The position numbers and the translations under genes were made by a program. Shown here in pieces: positions 1-6,713 of a stretch of DNA of 33,164 nt (its first letter is position 1; each line of letters opens with the position of its first letter). The stretch comes from Bacteroidales bacterium (GTDB lineage: Bacteria > Bacteroidota > Bacteroidia > Bacteroidales > P3): positions 1 through 33,164 of the forward strand of contig JAGCUZ010000035.1 in the NCBI GenBank assembly GCA_017962615.1, in the 5' to 3' direction. A model generated the notes under the pieces. It worked only from the letters and a program-made list of their open reading frames with translations. It was not told where the DNA came from and did not search any database.

Positions 1-1
1 C

Positions 2-463
2 TTCGGTATGGAAGTCTACGCTTACGATGCCTTCATGACCGCCGAGCAGATCAACGCCAGCGGCATGGCCACGGCAGTAGCCAACCAGGACGCCCTCTTC
101 GAGACCTGCGACGTCGTGTCGCTCCACATCCCCGCCACCGCCGAGACCAAGCAGAGCATCAACTACAACCTCGTTGGCAAGATGCACAAAGGCGGCATCC
201 TCGTCAACAGCGCCCGCAAGGAAGTCATCGACGAGGCTGGTCTGCTCAAGCTCATGGCCGAGCGCACCGACCTTAAGTACATCACCGACATCATGCCCGA
301 CGCCGATGCCGAGTTCAAGGCATTCGAAGGCCGCTACTTCGCCACACCCAAAAAGATGGGTGCCCAGACCGAGGAGGCCAACATCAACGCCGGCATCGCT
401 GCCGCCAACCAGATTGTCGACTTCTTCAAGACCGGCAACAAGAAGTTCCAGGTCAACAAGTAA
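2..463 (+). CDS. serA: D-3-phosphoglycerate dehydrogenase, C-terminal part (5' end outside window)
   Basis: This is the 3' part of an NAD-dependent D-3-phosphoglycerate dehydrogenase, the first step of serine synthesis. The reading frame is open from base 2, so the gene starts upstream of the window. Visible are the end of the nucleotide-binding domain (VVSLHIPATAETKQSINYN, then GGILVNSARKEVIDEAGL) and the C-terminal catalytic segment (ATPKKMGAQTEEANINAG). Most family members have a catalytic His in TPHxxxxTxEA. Here a Lys stands at that place, as I recall for the Bacteroides/Entamoeba Lys subclass. The protein ends about 25 residues after this motif, so there is no C-terminal ACT regulatory domain. 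A clear terminator follows. Family assignment is firm; the allosteric behaviour cannot be judged. Confidence 0.93.
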   Translation, partial: FGMEVYAYDAFMTAEQINASGMATAVANQDALFETCDVVSLHIPATAETKQSINYNLVGKMHKGGILVNSARKEVIDEAGLLKLMAERTDLKYITDIMPDADAEFKAFEGRYFATPKKMGAQTEEANINAGIAAANQIVDFFKTGNKKFQVNK

Positions 464-488
464 TCCGACGATACTTTAACTCAACAAG

Positions 489-527
489 CAGGGGACATCA
501 TTATTGCCGGTGTCCCCTGTTTCTTTT
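489..527 (+). terminator. Rho-independent terminator after serA
   Basis: CAGGGGACA (489-497) pairs perfectly with TGTCCCCTG (511-519) across a 13-nt loop and is followed by TTTCTTTT. It ends 12 bases before the next start codon, so the downstream gene needs read-through or a promoter inside this short gap. Confidence 0.85.
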
Positions 528-539
528 AGAGGTATATAG

Positions 540-1394
540 ATGGTATTGCTGGTGTTCAACCCCGAGCACGACCTGTGCCTGGCCAACGGCGGCCCCGACT
601 TCGTGCCGCCGCAGTCGGCCCTGCGGCTGGCCGAGAGCCTCTGCCCATGCATGTTGAAGCTCTATCCCGCTCACGGCAACGTGGTCTGTGCGGCGCACAA
701 GGTGGCCGAGGTCGTGGCCGAGACAGGGCTGCCCGACTCGTTGCAGGTGTGGGGCTGGAACGCCATGCTCAAGCGCCAGCTGGCCAAGCAGGGCATACCC
801 GAACGCCTGATGCCTTCCGACGAGGCGATAGCGGCAATAAGGCGTCTGCAGCACCGTAGCACTCTGCTGCCGCTTCAGCCGCAGACCGTCGCCGCCTGTA
901 CGCTGGGCGATGTGCAACACATGCTTGCCGAGTATACCGATATAGTGCTGAAAGCGCCCTGGTCGGGGGCGGGCAGGGGACTGCGCTGGGCGAGCCGTAG
1001 CCTCTCATCGCACGACGAGCTATGGATAAAGAAGACCATAGCCCACCAGTCGTGTGTCATCGCCGAGCCGCGCCGCAGCATAGCCGTCGAGTTCGCGCTG
1101 GAATACATGGTGGCCCACGGCAGCCCGCAGTTCATCGGCTACTCCCTCTTCCAGGCCAGCAACGGCGTCTACACCAACAATATCCTTTTGCCCGACAGCG
1201 AGATAGCCGCCCGCCTCGGCTCCAGCGCCGCCTGGGCGCGTTCCGTCGTCGAACCCTGGCTCCTGGCCACCGTGGCACCGCACTACAGCGGCCCCATCGG
1301 CGTCGACTGCTACATCGACAACCACGGCCAGCCCTACGTCAGCGAGCACAACATGCGCCACACCATGGGCATGGTCGCCCACGCCTCGCTGTAG
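540..1394 (+). CDS. ATP-grasp-like conserved protein of unknown substrate
   Basis: A 284-residue cytoplasmic protein without signal peptide. I recognise it only as an ATP-grasp-like family. The segment LKAPWSGAGRGLRW (about residues 137-150) resembles the phosphate-binding loop of ATP-grasp ligases, and the C-terminal DCYIDNHGQPYVSEHNMR followed by HTMGMVAH resembles the metal-binding E-x-N-x-R end of the fold. The N-terminus (LLVFNPEHDLCLANG) starts with a beta strand as expected. A weak GAGG lies 7 bases before the ATG, unusual for this phylum. ATP-grasp enzymes join a carboxylate to an amine or thiol, but the substrates here cannot be read from sequence. It follows serA in the same direction, separated by a terminator, so co-regulation with serine synthesis is uncertain. 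It converges on the minus-strand surface-protein operon. Confidence 0.8.
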   Translation: MVLLVFNPEHDLCLANGGPDFVPPQSALRLAESLCPCMLKLYPAHGNVVCAAHKVAEVVAETGLPDSLQVWGWNAMLKRQLAKQGIPERLMPSDEAIAAIRRLQHRSTLLPLQPQTVAACTLGDVQHMLAEYTDIVLKAPWSGAGRGLRWASRSLSSHDELWIKKTIAHQSCVIAEPRRSIAVEFALEYMVAHGSPQFIGYSLFQASNGVYTNNILLPDSEIAARLGSSAAWARSVVEPWLLATVAPHYSGPIGVDCYIDNHGQPYVSEHNMRHTMGMVAHASL

Positions 1395-1465
1395 CGCATG
1401 CCCCACATTTCCTTTCGTCTGATTTCTTACACCTTCGCGCTATCCATTCAGCGCAAGCCCGCAAG

Positions 1466-2809
1466 CTACGGTATCACCGTCAGGTCGCGGGCCAGGCGGA
1501 CAGATTCTCCTAAGTACCTGTATACATGATTGGTATTAAAGCCTGTGCCTTCGAAGTATAATTGATACGCCTCCCCATTGGTGTTGTAAAAAGATGATGT
1601 CCAGTAGTAGCCACCAATGCTTACATTATACATATTTATTCCATCGCGCCAGCCAGCGGCAGGCAGGAACACCGCCCCGCTGTCCTGCATCTGGCTCCAC
1701 TGGGTGTTGTTGTAGCTGTTCTGTGTGTAGGCTGATGCCTAGGTGTTGATAACTATGCCCGATATGGCGGTCCAATTGTCGGGCAGAAGGATAAGCCCGG
1801 GAACACCGTTCACCGTGGCGCGGGCGCGGAGGTTCGCGGCGTTCGCGCGGCTGCTTATCATATAATCCCATTCGGTCTTCGATAGTGTGCGCCAGATTCC
1901 AGCCCTGTTGCCCCCGTTGCTGATGGCGTTGTACACGCCCCAGTCGTAGTTGCTGGCGGCTATGGCGCTCGATATGTAGTTGCTGGAAGCTGTGGAACTG
2001 GTGTAGGGATTCTTGCCGTTGTAGCCGCTGGTGCCGTAGCCAAACAGGTCTATCCAGTTCGTGTCATAAGACGAAATGTTGGCGTTGGCTGTGCCCACTA
2101 TGTCCTCCTGGTGCAGCGCAAAGCGCCATGTGCCAGTGCTTGCCTTGTATTGCAGGTTGCCGCGCGAGAAGGCCACTCGGTTCGATGCCGAGATGCTGAA
2201 CACTCCCGGCAGCGTCCCCTCCACGTCGGCAGGGCTGCGGTCGTAGGGATGCAGCGCAAAGGTGTCGTAGACAATGTTGTGGTGATGGTGGACAATAATG
2301 CTGTCGACAACATGCACCACCACGCTGTCCCGCACATGCACCACTACGCTGTCGCGCACATGCACCACCACACTGTCGCGCACGTTGACGCTGCCTGCGT
2401 TGCCAGCCTCGGCGGCATACAGCGCGTAGGGCACTGACATCAGCTGCTGCGTGGTGCTCAGGGTGAAGTTGCTGCCACCCGCAGGGTCAACCTGCGAGCG
2501 CAGAAACCACGGCCCGTTGCCCCAGTCGGTGCAGCTCTCCAAGGTGCCGTTGACAAGCGCGGTGCCCTGTCCCACCACAATGGTGAACAGTCCGCCCCCG
2601 TCGGTGGTGGGGTGGTGCATCTCGGCATACTGCTCCGCACCGTAGGCGGTGCCCTGCACGAGGCTTATGCGTACACTGATCTGTCGGTTGGTAACGGCGC
2701 TGCCGTCGTTGTTGCGCACCGCGGCCTGATAGGTGAAGCCCTGCGGTGCCTGTGCAAAAGCCGTCGCCATAGCAAGCATGGCAACGAGCGATAAGAATAT
2801 ATGTTTCAT
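1466..2809 (-). pseudogene. FISUMP-type surface protein interrupted by an in-frame amber codon
   Basis: The start codon at 2809 and natural stop at 1466-1468 lie in one frame, but a TAG at 1739-1741 splits it into 356 residues and a 90-codon remainder. Conceptual order: signal peptide (MKHIFLSLVAMLAMATAFAQ), N-terminal module starting APQGFTYQAAVRNNDG and ending SVPYALYAAEAG, a repeated VHVRDSVV linker, then the C-terminal module with FSRGNLQYKASTGTWRF, NYDWGVYNAISNGGN, LILLPDNW and, after the amber, GAVFLPAAGW, GGYYWTSS and GESVRLARD. This arrangement is typical of Bacteroidota FISUMP/DUF1566-like exported proteins, whose C-terminal module normally continues through the interrupted point. 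No frameshift is needed, so a single base change (for example from a Gln CAG) explains it. Sequencing error, a real pseudogene or stop read-through are all possible. Its start overlaps the stop of the preceding gene by 4 bases. Confidence 0.8.
2287..2382 (-). repeat. 24-bp tandem repeat coding for VHVRDSVV units
   Basis: Three nearly identical 24-bp units (2311-2334, 2335-2358, 2359-2382) and one degenerate unit (2287-2310) encode an 8-residue valine-rich linker between the two modules of the interrupted surface protein. The unit length keeps the frame, so copy number can vary by slippage without breaking the protein. Confidence 0.85.
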
Positions 2810-3291
2810 TGTTTGGTTATTTTATACGTTCTGTTATCCACTTGCAGCATATAAACGCCTGCTGCCAAGGCGTTGATGTCGAGCGTGAGGGTGGCGCCAT
2901 GCCATTGCTCGTTGTGCAGCAGCCTGCCTTCGGTGCTGTAGAGCCGCACGCTGGCAGGGCTCGCCGTCACCTCGCGCCGCAGGTTGACGCCCGCGGTGGT
3001 GGGGTTGGGATACACCGCAACGCGCCACGGGTCATCGGCACCGTCTATCGACACATCCTTCACAGCTATTGGCTGCAACACGCCCTCAGTGAGCCTGCCG
3101 TCGGTCGTAGTGGCGGCCTGCACCGCCACCTGCCCCACGCTGTAGCTCAGCGTGTGCGAGGCGTCAGCCGCCGTGCCACCGGCACTCACCACAGCCGTCT
3201 GCCCCGCCGCACCCAGCGGCACCGCCATCAACAACGCCGCCGCCAGCTGCCATTTCACGTTCTTGCCCTTTCGGCTTCTATGGTTAATCAT
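2806..3291 (-). CDS. Small exported protein with T9SS type A sorting domain
   Basis: A 161-residue protein with an N-terminal signal peptide after a basic start (NHRSRKGKNVKWQLAAALL, then GAAGQ as likely cleavage region). The middle, LSYSVGQVAVQAATTTDGRL followed by TEGVLQPI, matches a common short Bacteroidota family that carries SYSVGQ-type motifs. The C-terminal 80 residues form a type A sorting domain: YPNPTTAGVNL, then VRLYSTEGRLL, then NALAAGVYMLQVDNRTYKI. Such domains direct passage across the outer membrane through the type IX system, with removal and often attachment to the cell surface. The stop overlaps the start of the FISUMP gene by 4 bases (ATGA), so the two form an operon and probably act together on the surface. 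Precise function is unknown. Confidence 0.85.
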   Translation of the reverse strand: MINHRSRKGKNVKWQLAAALLMAVPLGAAGQTAVVSAGGTAADASHTLSYSVGQVAVQAATTTDGRLTEGVLQPIAVKDVSIDGADDPWRVAVYPNPTTAGVNLRREVTASPASVRLYSTEGRLLHNEQWHGATLTLDINALAAGVYMLQVDNRTYKITKQ

Positions 3292-3447
3292 ACTATAGAT
3301 TATATAAGGTTTATCCTATTATTTATGTAGTCTCGGTCTCTTTTGTTTCCTATGTATATTTAGTCCCGGTCTCTTTTACTTTTGGTCGCCAGGCATACCC
3401 CTGCAGGCCTACCATGCATCCGTGGTTTGTTCGCCGTTTTCTGTGTG

Positions 3448-3455
3448 CAAATATA
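3448..3455 (-). promoter_or_regulatory. -7 box TATATTTG upstream of the T9SS operon
   Basis: On the minus strand the bases read TATATTTG, fitting the Bacteroidota TAnnTTTG consensus. It lies about 155 bases before the start codon at 3291. No convincing -33 TTTG is seen. The leader holds two direct copies of a CGGTCTCTTTT-containing segment (about 3324-3349 and 3352-3383). Confidence 0.45.
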
Positions 3456-3702
3456 CGACTATTTTTTGTTTGACAGAGAATAACTTAGCGGGATTTTATC
3501 GGGGGGGGTAATTTGTTGATATTCAATATGTTGCGAATGTAAAATTTTATCGCTGTTTCTTGCCTTTTTCTGCTCTGCGCGGTCTGTTGCCGATGCCTGC
3601 CCGCGCAGATTTGCCCCTTGCCCGTCCCATATTCCCGCCCCGCCCCCGCAACAATCACTATAATCGTTGCCGCTAATAATTATTCGCTATATTATGGCAT
3701 AA

Positions 3703-3998
3703 GACTGGCTTTAACAGCCCCGGCGGGGCTGACTCTCAGTAACCCCGCACAAGCCCGATAGGGCGCAGTGTGGGGAGTGACCTGCTATAGCATACATGCG
3801 TTTCGGAGAAACGCGCCCTCGTTACTCAGGCTTGGTTCGAGGGCGCGTGCCCCCGGCACGCATATAGAAGAGGACTTCACCAAACCCCACACTGCGCTGC
3901 GCTTATGCGGGGTTATTGAGAGCGCGTGCATCCTGCACGCCATATCAGACGCATTATATAAATACCCCAGCGGAGTATAACATTGCATAACACGGTAC
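3703..3998. repeat. Hairpin array A (different stems, mostly 3-nt loops)
   Basis: Perfect short hairpins occur in series: CAGCCCC-GGC-GGGGCTG (3715-3731), GCCC-GATA-GGGC (3753-3764), GCGTTTC-GGA-GAAACGC (3798-3814), GCGTGCC-CCC-GGCACGC (3845-3861) and GCGTGCA-TCC-TGCACGC (3924-3940). A larger stem ACGCGCCCTCG (3811-3821) pairs with 3838-3848. The linker at 3733-3775 recurs inverted at 3885-3922, so the centre could fold into one long cruciform. Bases 3703-3732 recur almost unchanged at 31786-31815, and 3977-3998 recur exactly at 19989-20010. Confidence 0.85.
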
Positions 3999-4062
3999 GA
4001 GTCATAGGAACTTTAGGGGGTCGCCTAATTTCATTTCGCAGTATTTTCGACCCGTTTTCAGA

Positions 4063-4172
4063 GCAAACAAAGGGTAGGTATATAGAAGGTAAGGAGTACA
4101 TAAGGAGTTGGTCCCACCAACTCCTTATCACCTATATACTTACGATTTACCAAAAAGTAGTCAAAATTGGGG
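4063..4172 (-). repeat. Dispersed palindromic element, copy A (inverted)
   Basis: This 110-bp copy reads on the minus strand from CCCAATTTTGA to CCTACCCTTTGTTTGC. Its centre (4100-4128) is a perfect hairpin with the 13-base arm ATAAGGAGTTGGT and a 3-base loop. Flanks contain GTAAATCGTAAGTATATAG on one side and CTATATACCTACCC on the other. Two further copies are at 20438-20548 and 32051-32160. The three copies have almost the same length and spacing. Confidence 0.9.
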
Positions 4173-4245
4173 TGTTGTCGAATTTTTTGTAAAATTGCGA
4201 CGGGCTGCGTTTTGGCTTGGAAATGAGTGTGTTATAGCATGAAAG

Positions 4246-4280
4246 CGGCCCGATGCCTGTTGGAGGGCGGCATCGGGCCG
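4246..4280 (-). terminator. Hairpin, likely terminator of the dapD-lipoprotein operon
   Basis: CGGCCCGATGCC (4246-4257) pairs perfectly with GGCATCGGGCCG (4269-4280) over an 11-nt loop. It lies about 65 bases beyond the minus-strand lipoprotein stop. The T-tract is better on the plus strand (TTTTGG after 4280) than on the minus strand (CTTTC), so it may act in both directions or mainly stop plus-strand transcription. Confidence 0.6.
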
Positions 4281-4346
4281 TTTTGGCGGTATTTTGGAGG
4301 CCGAACGGGGTCGGCCTGACGGTTCAGAATGGGGCTGTGGGGGTGG

Positions 4347-4718
4347 CTACAGGACGTTGAGCTTGGTGAAGACGGCTTCGGGGCAGTCGCGGTCGTAGTG
4401 GTACGAGCATTCGGCGGCCGAGAAGTTGTTGTCGATATAGATGCGGCCTGTTATCGACGCGTTCTTCTTCAGGATGCGGTCGGCCTTGTAGATGATGACG
4501 ACGTTGTCGTAGGTGTCGCCGCTGTCGTTGGTGTAGGAGCCGCCGATGCCGGTGGGGGAGGAGAGGGCCACGGCGTAGCCGCGGTTCTGCATGCTGGTGC
4601 AGTATTCCTGCTCGATGACGGTGCCCGCTATCTCGAAGTCGTCGTAGTGGCGGCACGAGGCCAGGAGCAGCGTGGCGGCGAGGATGCCGAGGGCGAGGAT
4701 TTTGGAGTGTCTGTGCAT
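4347..4718 (-). CDS. Small lipoprotein of unknown function
   Basis: A 123-residue protein with a lipoprotein signal: basic start MHRHSK, hydrophobic stretch LALGILAATLLLA and lipobox LASC, giving Cys22 as the lipid-bearing residue. The mature part (about 100 residues) looks beta-rich, with VVIIYKADRIL and ASITGRIYIDNN and two further Cys. I recognise no family. It lies 12 bases after dapD in the same direction, so it is probably co-transcribed, but nothing links it to lysine synthesis. A terminator-like hairpin follows. Confidence 0.75.
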   Translation of the reverse strand: MHRHSKILALGILAATLLLASCRHYDDFEIAGTVIEQEYCTSMQNRGYAVALSSPTGIGGSYTNDSGDTYDNVVIIYKADRILKKNASITGRIYIDNNFSAAECSYHYDRDCPEAVFTKLNVL

Positions 4719-4730
4719 GTCGTGGAATGT

Positions 4731-5552
4731 TTATATGCTCACTCCGAAGTCGCGGAGGGCGTCGTTGAGGGCTGTCTTCTTGTCGGTGCTTTCCTTGCGC
4801 CGCCCTATGATGAGGGCGCAGCTCACCTGGTAGTCGCCTGCGGGGAAGTGCTTGGTGTAGCTGCCCGGGACGACGACGCTGCGCGCCGGCACGCGGCCTT
4901 GGTATACTACGGGTTCGGGACCCGTCACGTCGATAATCTTGCTGCTGCCGGTGATGACGGTGTTGGCGCCGAGCACGGCTTCTTCTTCTATGCGTGCGCC
5001 TTCGACCACTATGCAGCGGCTGCCTATGAAGCAGTTGTCTTCGATGACGACCGGCGCGGCCTGCAGGGGCTCGAGGACGCCGCCTATGCCCACGCCGCCG
5101 CTGAGGTGCACGTGCTTGCCTATCTGCGCGCAGCTGCCAACGGTGGCCCAGGTGTCGACCATGGTGCCGCTGTCAACGTAGGCTCCGATGTTTATGTAGC
5201 TGGGCATGAGTACCACCGAGGGTGCCAGGTAGGCGCCGTGGCGTGCCACTGCGGGCGGCACAACGCGGACGTTGTTGGCGGCATGGCTGCGCTTGAGCGG
5301 TATCTTGTCGTAGTATTCCATGGGGCCGGCCTCCATAGTCTGCATGCCGCAGACGGGGAAATAGAGCAGCACGGCTTTCTTTACCCATTCGTTGACAGCC
5401 CATTGTCCGTCGCGTTTCTCGGCAACGCGGAGCTCGCCTCGGTCGAGGGCGTCGACAATGGCCAACACGGCGTTTTTTGCATCGGATTGCGCAAGAAGGC
5501 TGCGGTCGTCCCACGCGGATTCTATAATTGTCTTGTATGCATTGGGTTCCAT
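4731..5552 (-). CDS. dapD: Tetrahydrodipicolinate N-succinyltransferase
   Basis: A 273-residue enzyme that transfers succinyl from succinyl-CoA to 2,3,4,5-tetrahydropyridine-2,6-dicarboxylate in the succinylase branch of lysine/meso-diaminopimelate synthesis. The N-terminal helical part (EPNAYKTIIESAWDDRSLL) is followed by the left-handed parallel beta helix made of hexapeptide repeats (about residues 100-235: VVLMPSYINIGAYVDSGTMV, GKHVHLSGGVGIGG, NCFIGSRCIVVEGA, VLGANTVITGSSKIIDV). Length and motifs match DapD well. It heads a two-gene operon with the small lipoprotein and has its own promoter 26 bases upstream, divergent from the next operon. DapD indicates meso-diaminopimelate supply for peptidoglycan, relevant to the Mur enzymes further along. 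Confidence 0.97.
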   Translation of the reverse strand: MEPNAYKTIIESAWDDRSLLAQSDAKNAVLAIVDALDRGELRVAEKRDGQWAVNEWVKKAVLLYFPVCGMQTMEAGPMEYYDKIPLKRSHAANNVRVVPPAVARHGAYLAPSVVLMPSYINIGAYVDSGTMVDTWATVGSCAQIGKHVHLSGGVGIGGVLEPLQAAPVVIEDNCFIGSRCIVVEGARIEEEAVLGANTVITGSSKIIDVTGPEPVVYQGRVPARSVVVPGSYTKHFPAGDYQVSCALIIGRRKESTDKKTALNDALRDFGVSI

Positions 5553-5577
5553 ATCGTTTTGATGACTGTTCGAGTTG

Positions 5578-5585
5578 CAAAGTTA
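5578..5585 (-). promoter_or_regulatory. -7 box TAACTTTG of dapD
   Basis: The minus strand reads TAACTTTG, an exact fit to the Bacteroidota -7 consensus, 26 bases before the dapD ATG. A twin box for the divergent gene lies 42 bases away. No clear -33 box was found. Confidence 0.7.
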
Positions 5586-5627
5586 CACTTTTTTTTTGAA
5601 ATGTGCGGCGCTTCGGTTTTTTTTTCG

Positions 5628-5635
5628 TAACTTTG
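5628..5635 (+). promoter_or_regulatory. -7 box TAACTTTG for the exported protein-dxs operon
   Basis: TAACTTTG precedes the start at 5669 by 33 bases. It is the same octamer as in the divergent dapD promoter. The box lies inside the longest possible reading frame of the next gene, which supports the later ATG as start. Confidence 0.7.
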
Positions 5636-5668
5636 CAAAACATTAATAACACAAAGAACTCTGCTGAA

Positions 5669-6709
5669 ATGTTACGTAGATTGCTATCGATTGCACTGAT
5701 TTTCATGGTTATGGCGGTGCCTTCAAAGGCGCAGGACAAAAGCCTGATGGAGGCCTATCAAACCGATATGGTCGATTTGTTTGCCAAAGTTCGCCAGTCG
5801 GACGACGAGTCCGTGCGTCTTGCTGCAGCCGACGAGGCTGCGGCAATGCTCGAGGAGGCTATGCAACAGGAAAAGTCGTTCAACTGGAACTGGAAGTTCG
5901 GCGACGGGGTGTCGGTGCTTACGGCGCCCGACCGCCAATTCAAAATCGTTACGTGGCCTGTGGTGCGCGACAACGGCGAGTATCGCTGCTACGGCCTCAT
6001 GCAGTCGTACAACAGCAAGACCGAGACGTACGACGTGTACCGTCTGGTTGACAAGTCGGACGAGATTATGAACGCCGAAGAGTCGGTGCTGCCTCCCGAA
6101 CAATGGTACGGAGTGGTGTATCAGGAACTTGTGGTTACCACCGACGCCAAGAACAACGGCTATTACACGCTCATCGGGTGGTCGGGAATCGACAACCTTG
6201 TGCAGCGCAAGGTGATAGAGCCACTGACGTTCCGCCCCGGCTCGTCGAAGCCGCAGTTCGGCGCCCCGATGTTCAGGAAAGAGAAGAACCTGAGACGCAT
6301 CGTGTTCGAATATTCGCGCAACGCCATGGTCAACGTGCACTACGACCAGCAGCGCTACAAGGTGACCGAGAACCGCAAGGAGAAGGTCAACGGCCGGCAG
6401 GTGCTCGTGCAGGACTCGCACGACCAGCTGGCGCAGATGATTATCTTTGACGAGATTGCCACCATGATACCCGGCATGGAGGGGCTTACGCAATACTATG
6501 TGCCTACAGGCACCGAGAAGGCCTACCTCTTTGTCGACGGCAAATGGGAACTGCACGACGAGGCCCAGGGCCGTGCGTCGGAAACCAAGCTTAACAAGGA
6601 GTTTGCGCCGCTACCCAAGAAGGCTCCGGCATATAGAATGAAGAACCGCACTGCGAACGACACTGACAAAGGCTCGGCTGAAGGCGGCAACAGCGAAAGC
6701 GAAGAATAA
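5669..6709 (+). CDS. Exported conserved protein of unknown function
   Basis: A 346-residue protein counted from the ATG at 5669. An earlier in-frame start at 5603 is unlikely because it lies upstream of the promoter box and would mask the signal peptide MLRRLLSIALIFMVMAVPSKAQ. The mature protein has a helical start (DKSLMEAYQTDMVDLFAKVR), then an alternating, aromatic-rich region (RQFKIVTWPVVRDNGEYRCY, EQWYGVVYQELV, NNGYYTLIGWSGIDN, KNLRRIVFEYSRNAMVNVHY) that suggests a beta-sandwich, then a short charged low-complexity tail. It resembles conserved hypothetical periplasmic proteins of Bacteroidales but I cannot name a function. Four bases separate its stop from the GTG start of dxs, so the two are co-transcribed. 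Confidence 0.8.
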   Translation: MLRRLLSIALIFMVMAVPSKAQDKSLMEAYQTDMVDLFAKVRQSDDESVRLAAADEAAAMLEEAMQQEKSFNWNWKFGDGVSVLTAPDRQFKIVTWPVVRDNGEYRCYGLMQSYNSKTETYDVYRLVDKSDEIMNAEESVLPPEQWYGVVYQELVVTTDAKNNGYYTLIGWSGIDNLVQRKVIEPLTFRPGSSKPQFGAPMFRKEKNLRRIVFEYSRNAMVNVHYDQQRYKVTENRKEKVNGRQVLVQDSHDQLAQMIIFDEIATMIPGMEGLTQYYVPTGTEKAYLFVDGKWELHDEAQGRASETKLNKEFAPLPKKAPAYRMKNRTANDTDKGSAEGGNSESEE

Positions 6710-6713
6710 CAGC

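Larger units (their letters stand above)
3292..4346. other. Gene-free region of about 1 kb with hairpins and repeats
   Basis: No credible gene is present; the ORFs here (up to about 70 codons) are made by repeats. Contents in order: leader and promoter of the T9SS operon; a G8 run near 3501-3510; a 9-bp perfect stem (3574-3582 with 3601-3609); a hairpin array (3703-3998); an inverted copy of the palindromic element (4063-4172); and a terminator-like hairpin (4246-4280). The strand is AT-rich around the hairpins, unlike the neighbouring genes. Confidence 0.75.

Noticed and set aside
1739..1741. General recoding of TAG as an amino acid
   Set aside because: Other genes in the window, such as murL and murD2, end in TAG at the expected places, so TAG works as a stop here.
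3768..3988. ORFs of about 70 codons on both strands in the hairpin array
   Set aside because: They lie fully within inverted repeats, mirror each other on both strands and have no start context or homologous domain.
4329..5630. Long plus-strand ORF opposite dapD
   Set aside because: It is an antisense shadow of dapD and the small lipoprotein gene, caused by GC-rich codon bias; composition (GVG, AAA runs) is not protein-like and both minus genes have clear families.
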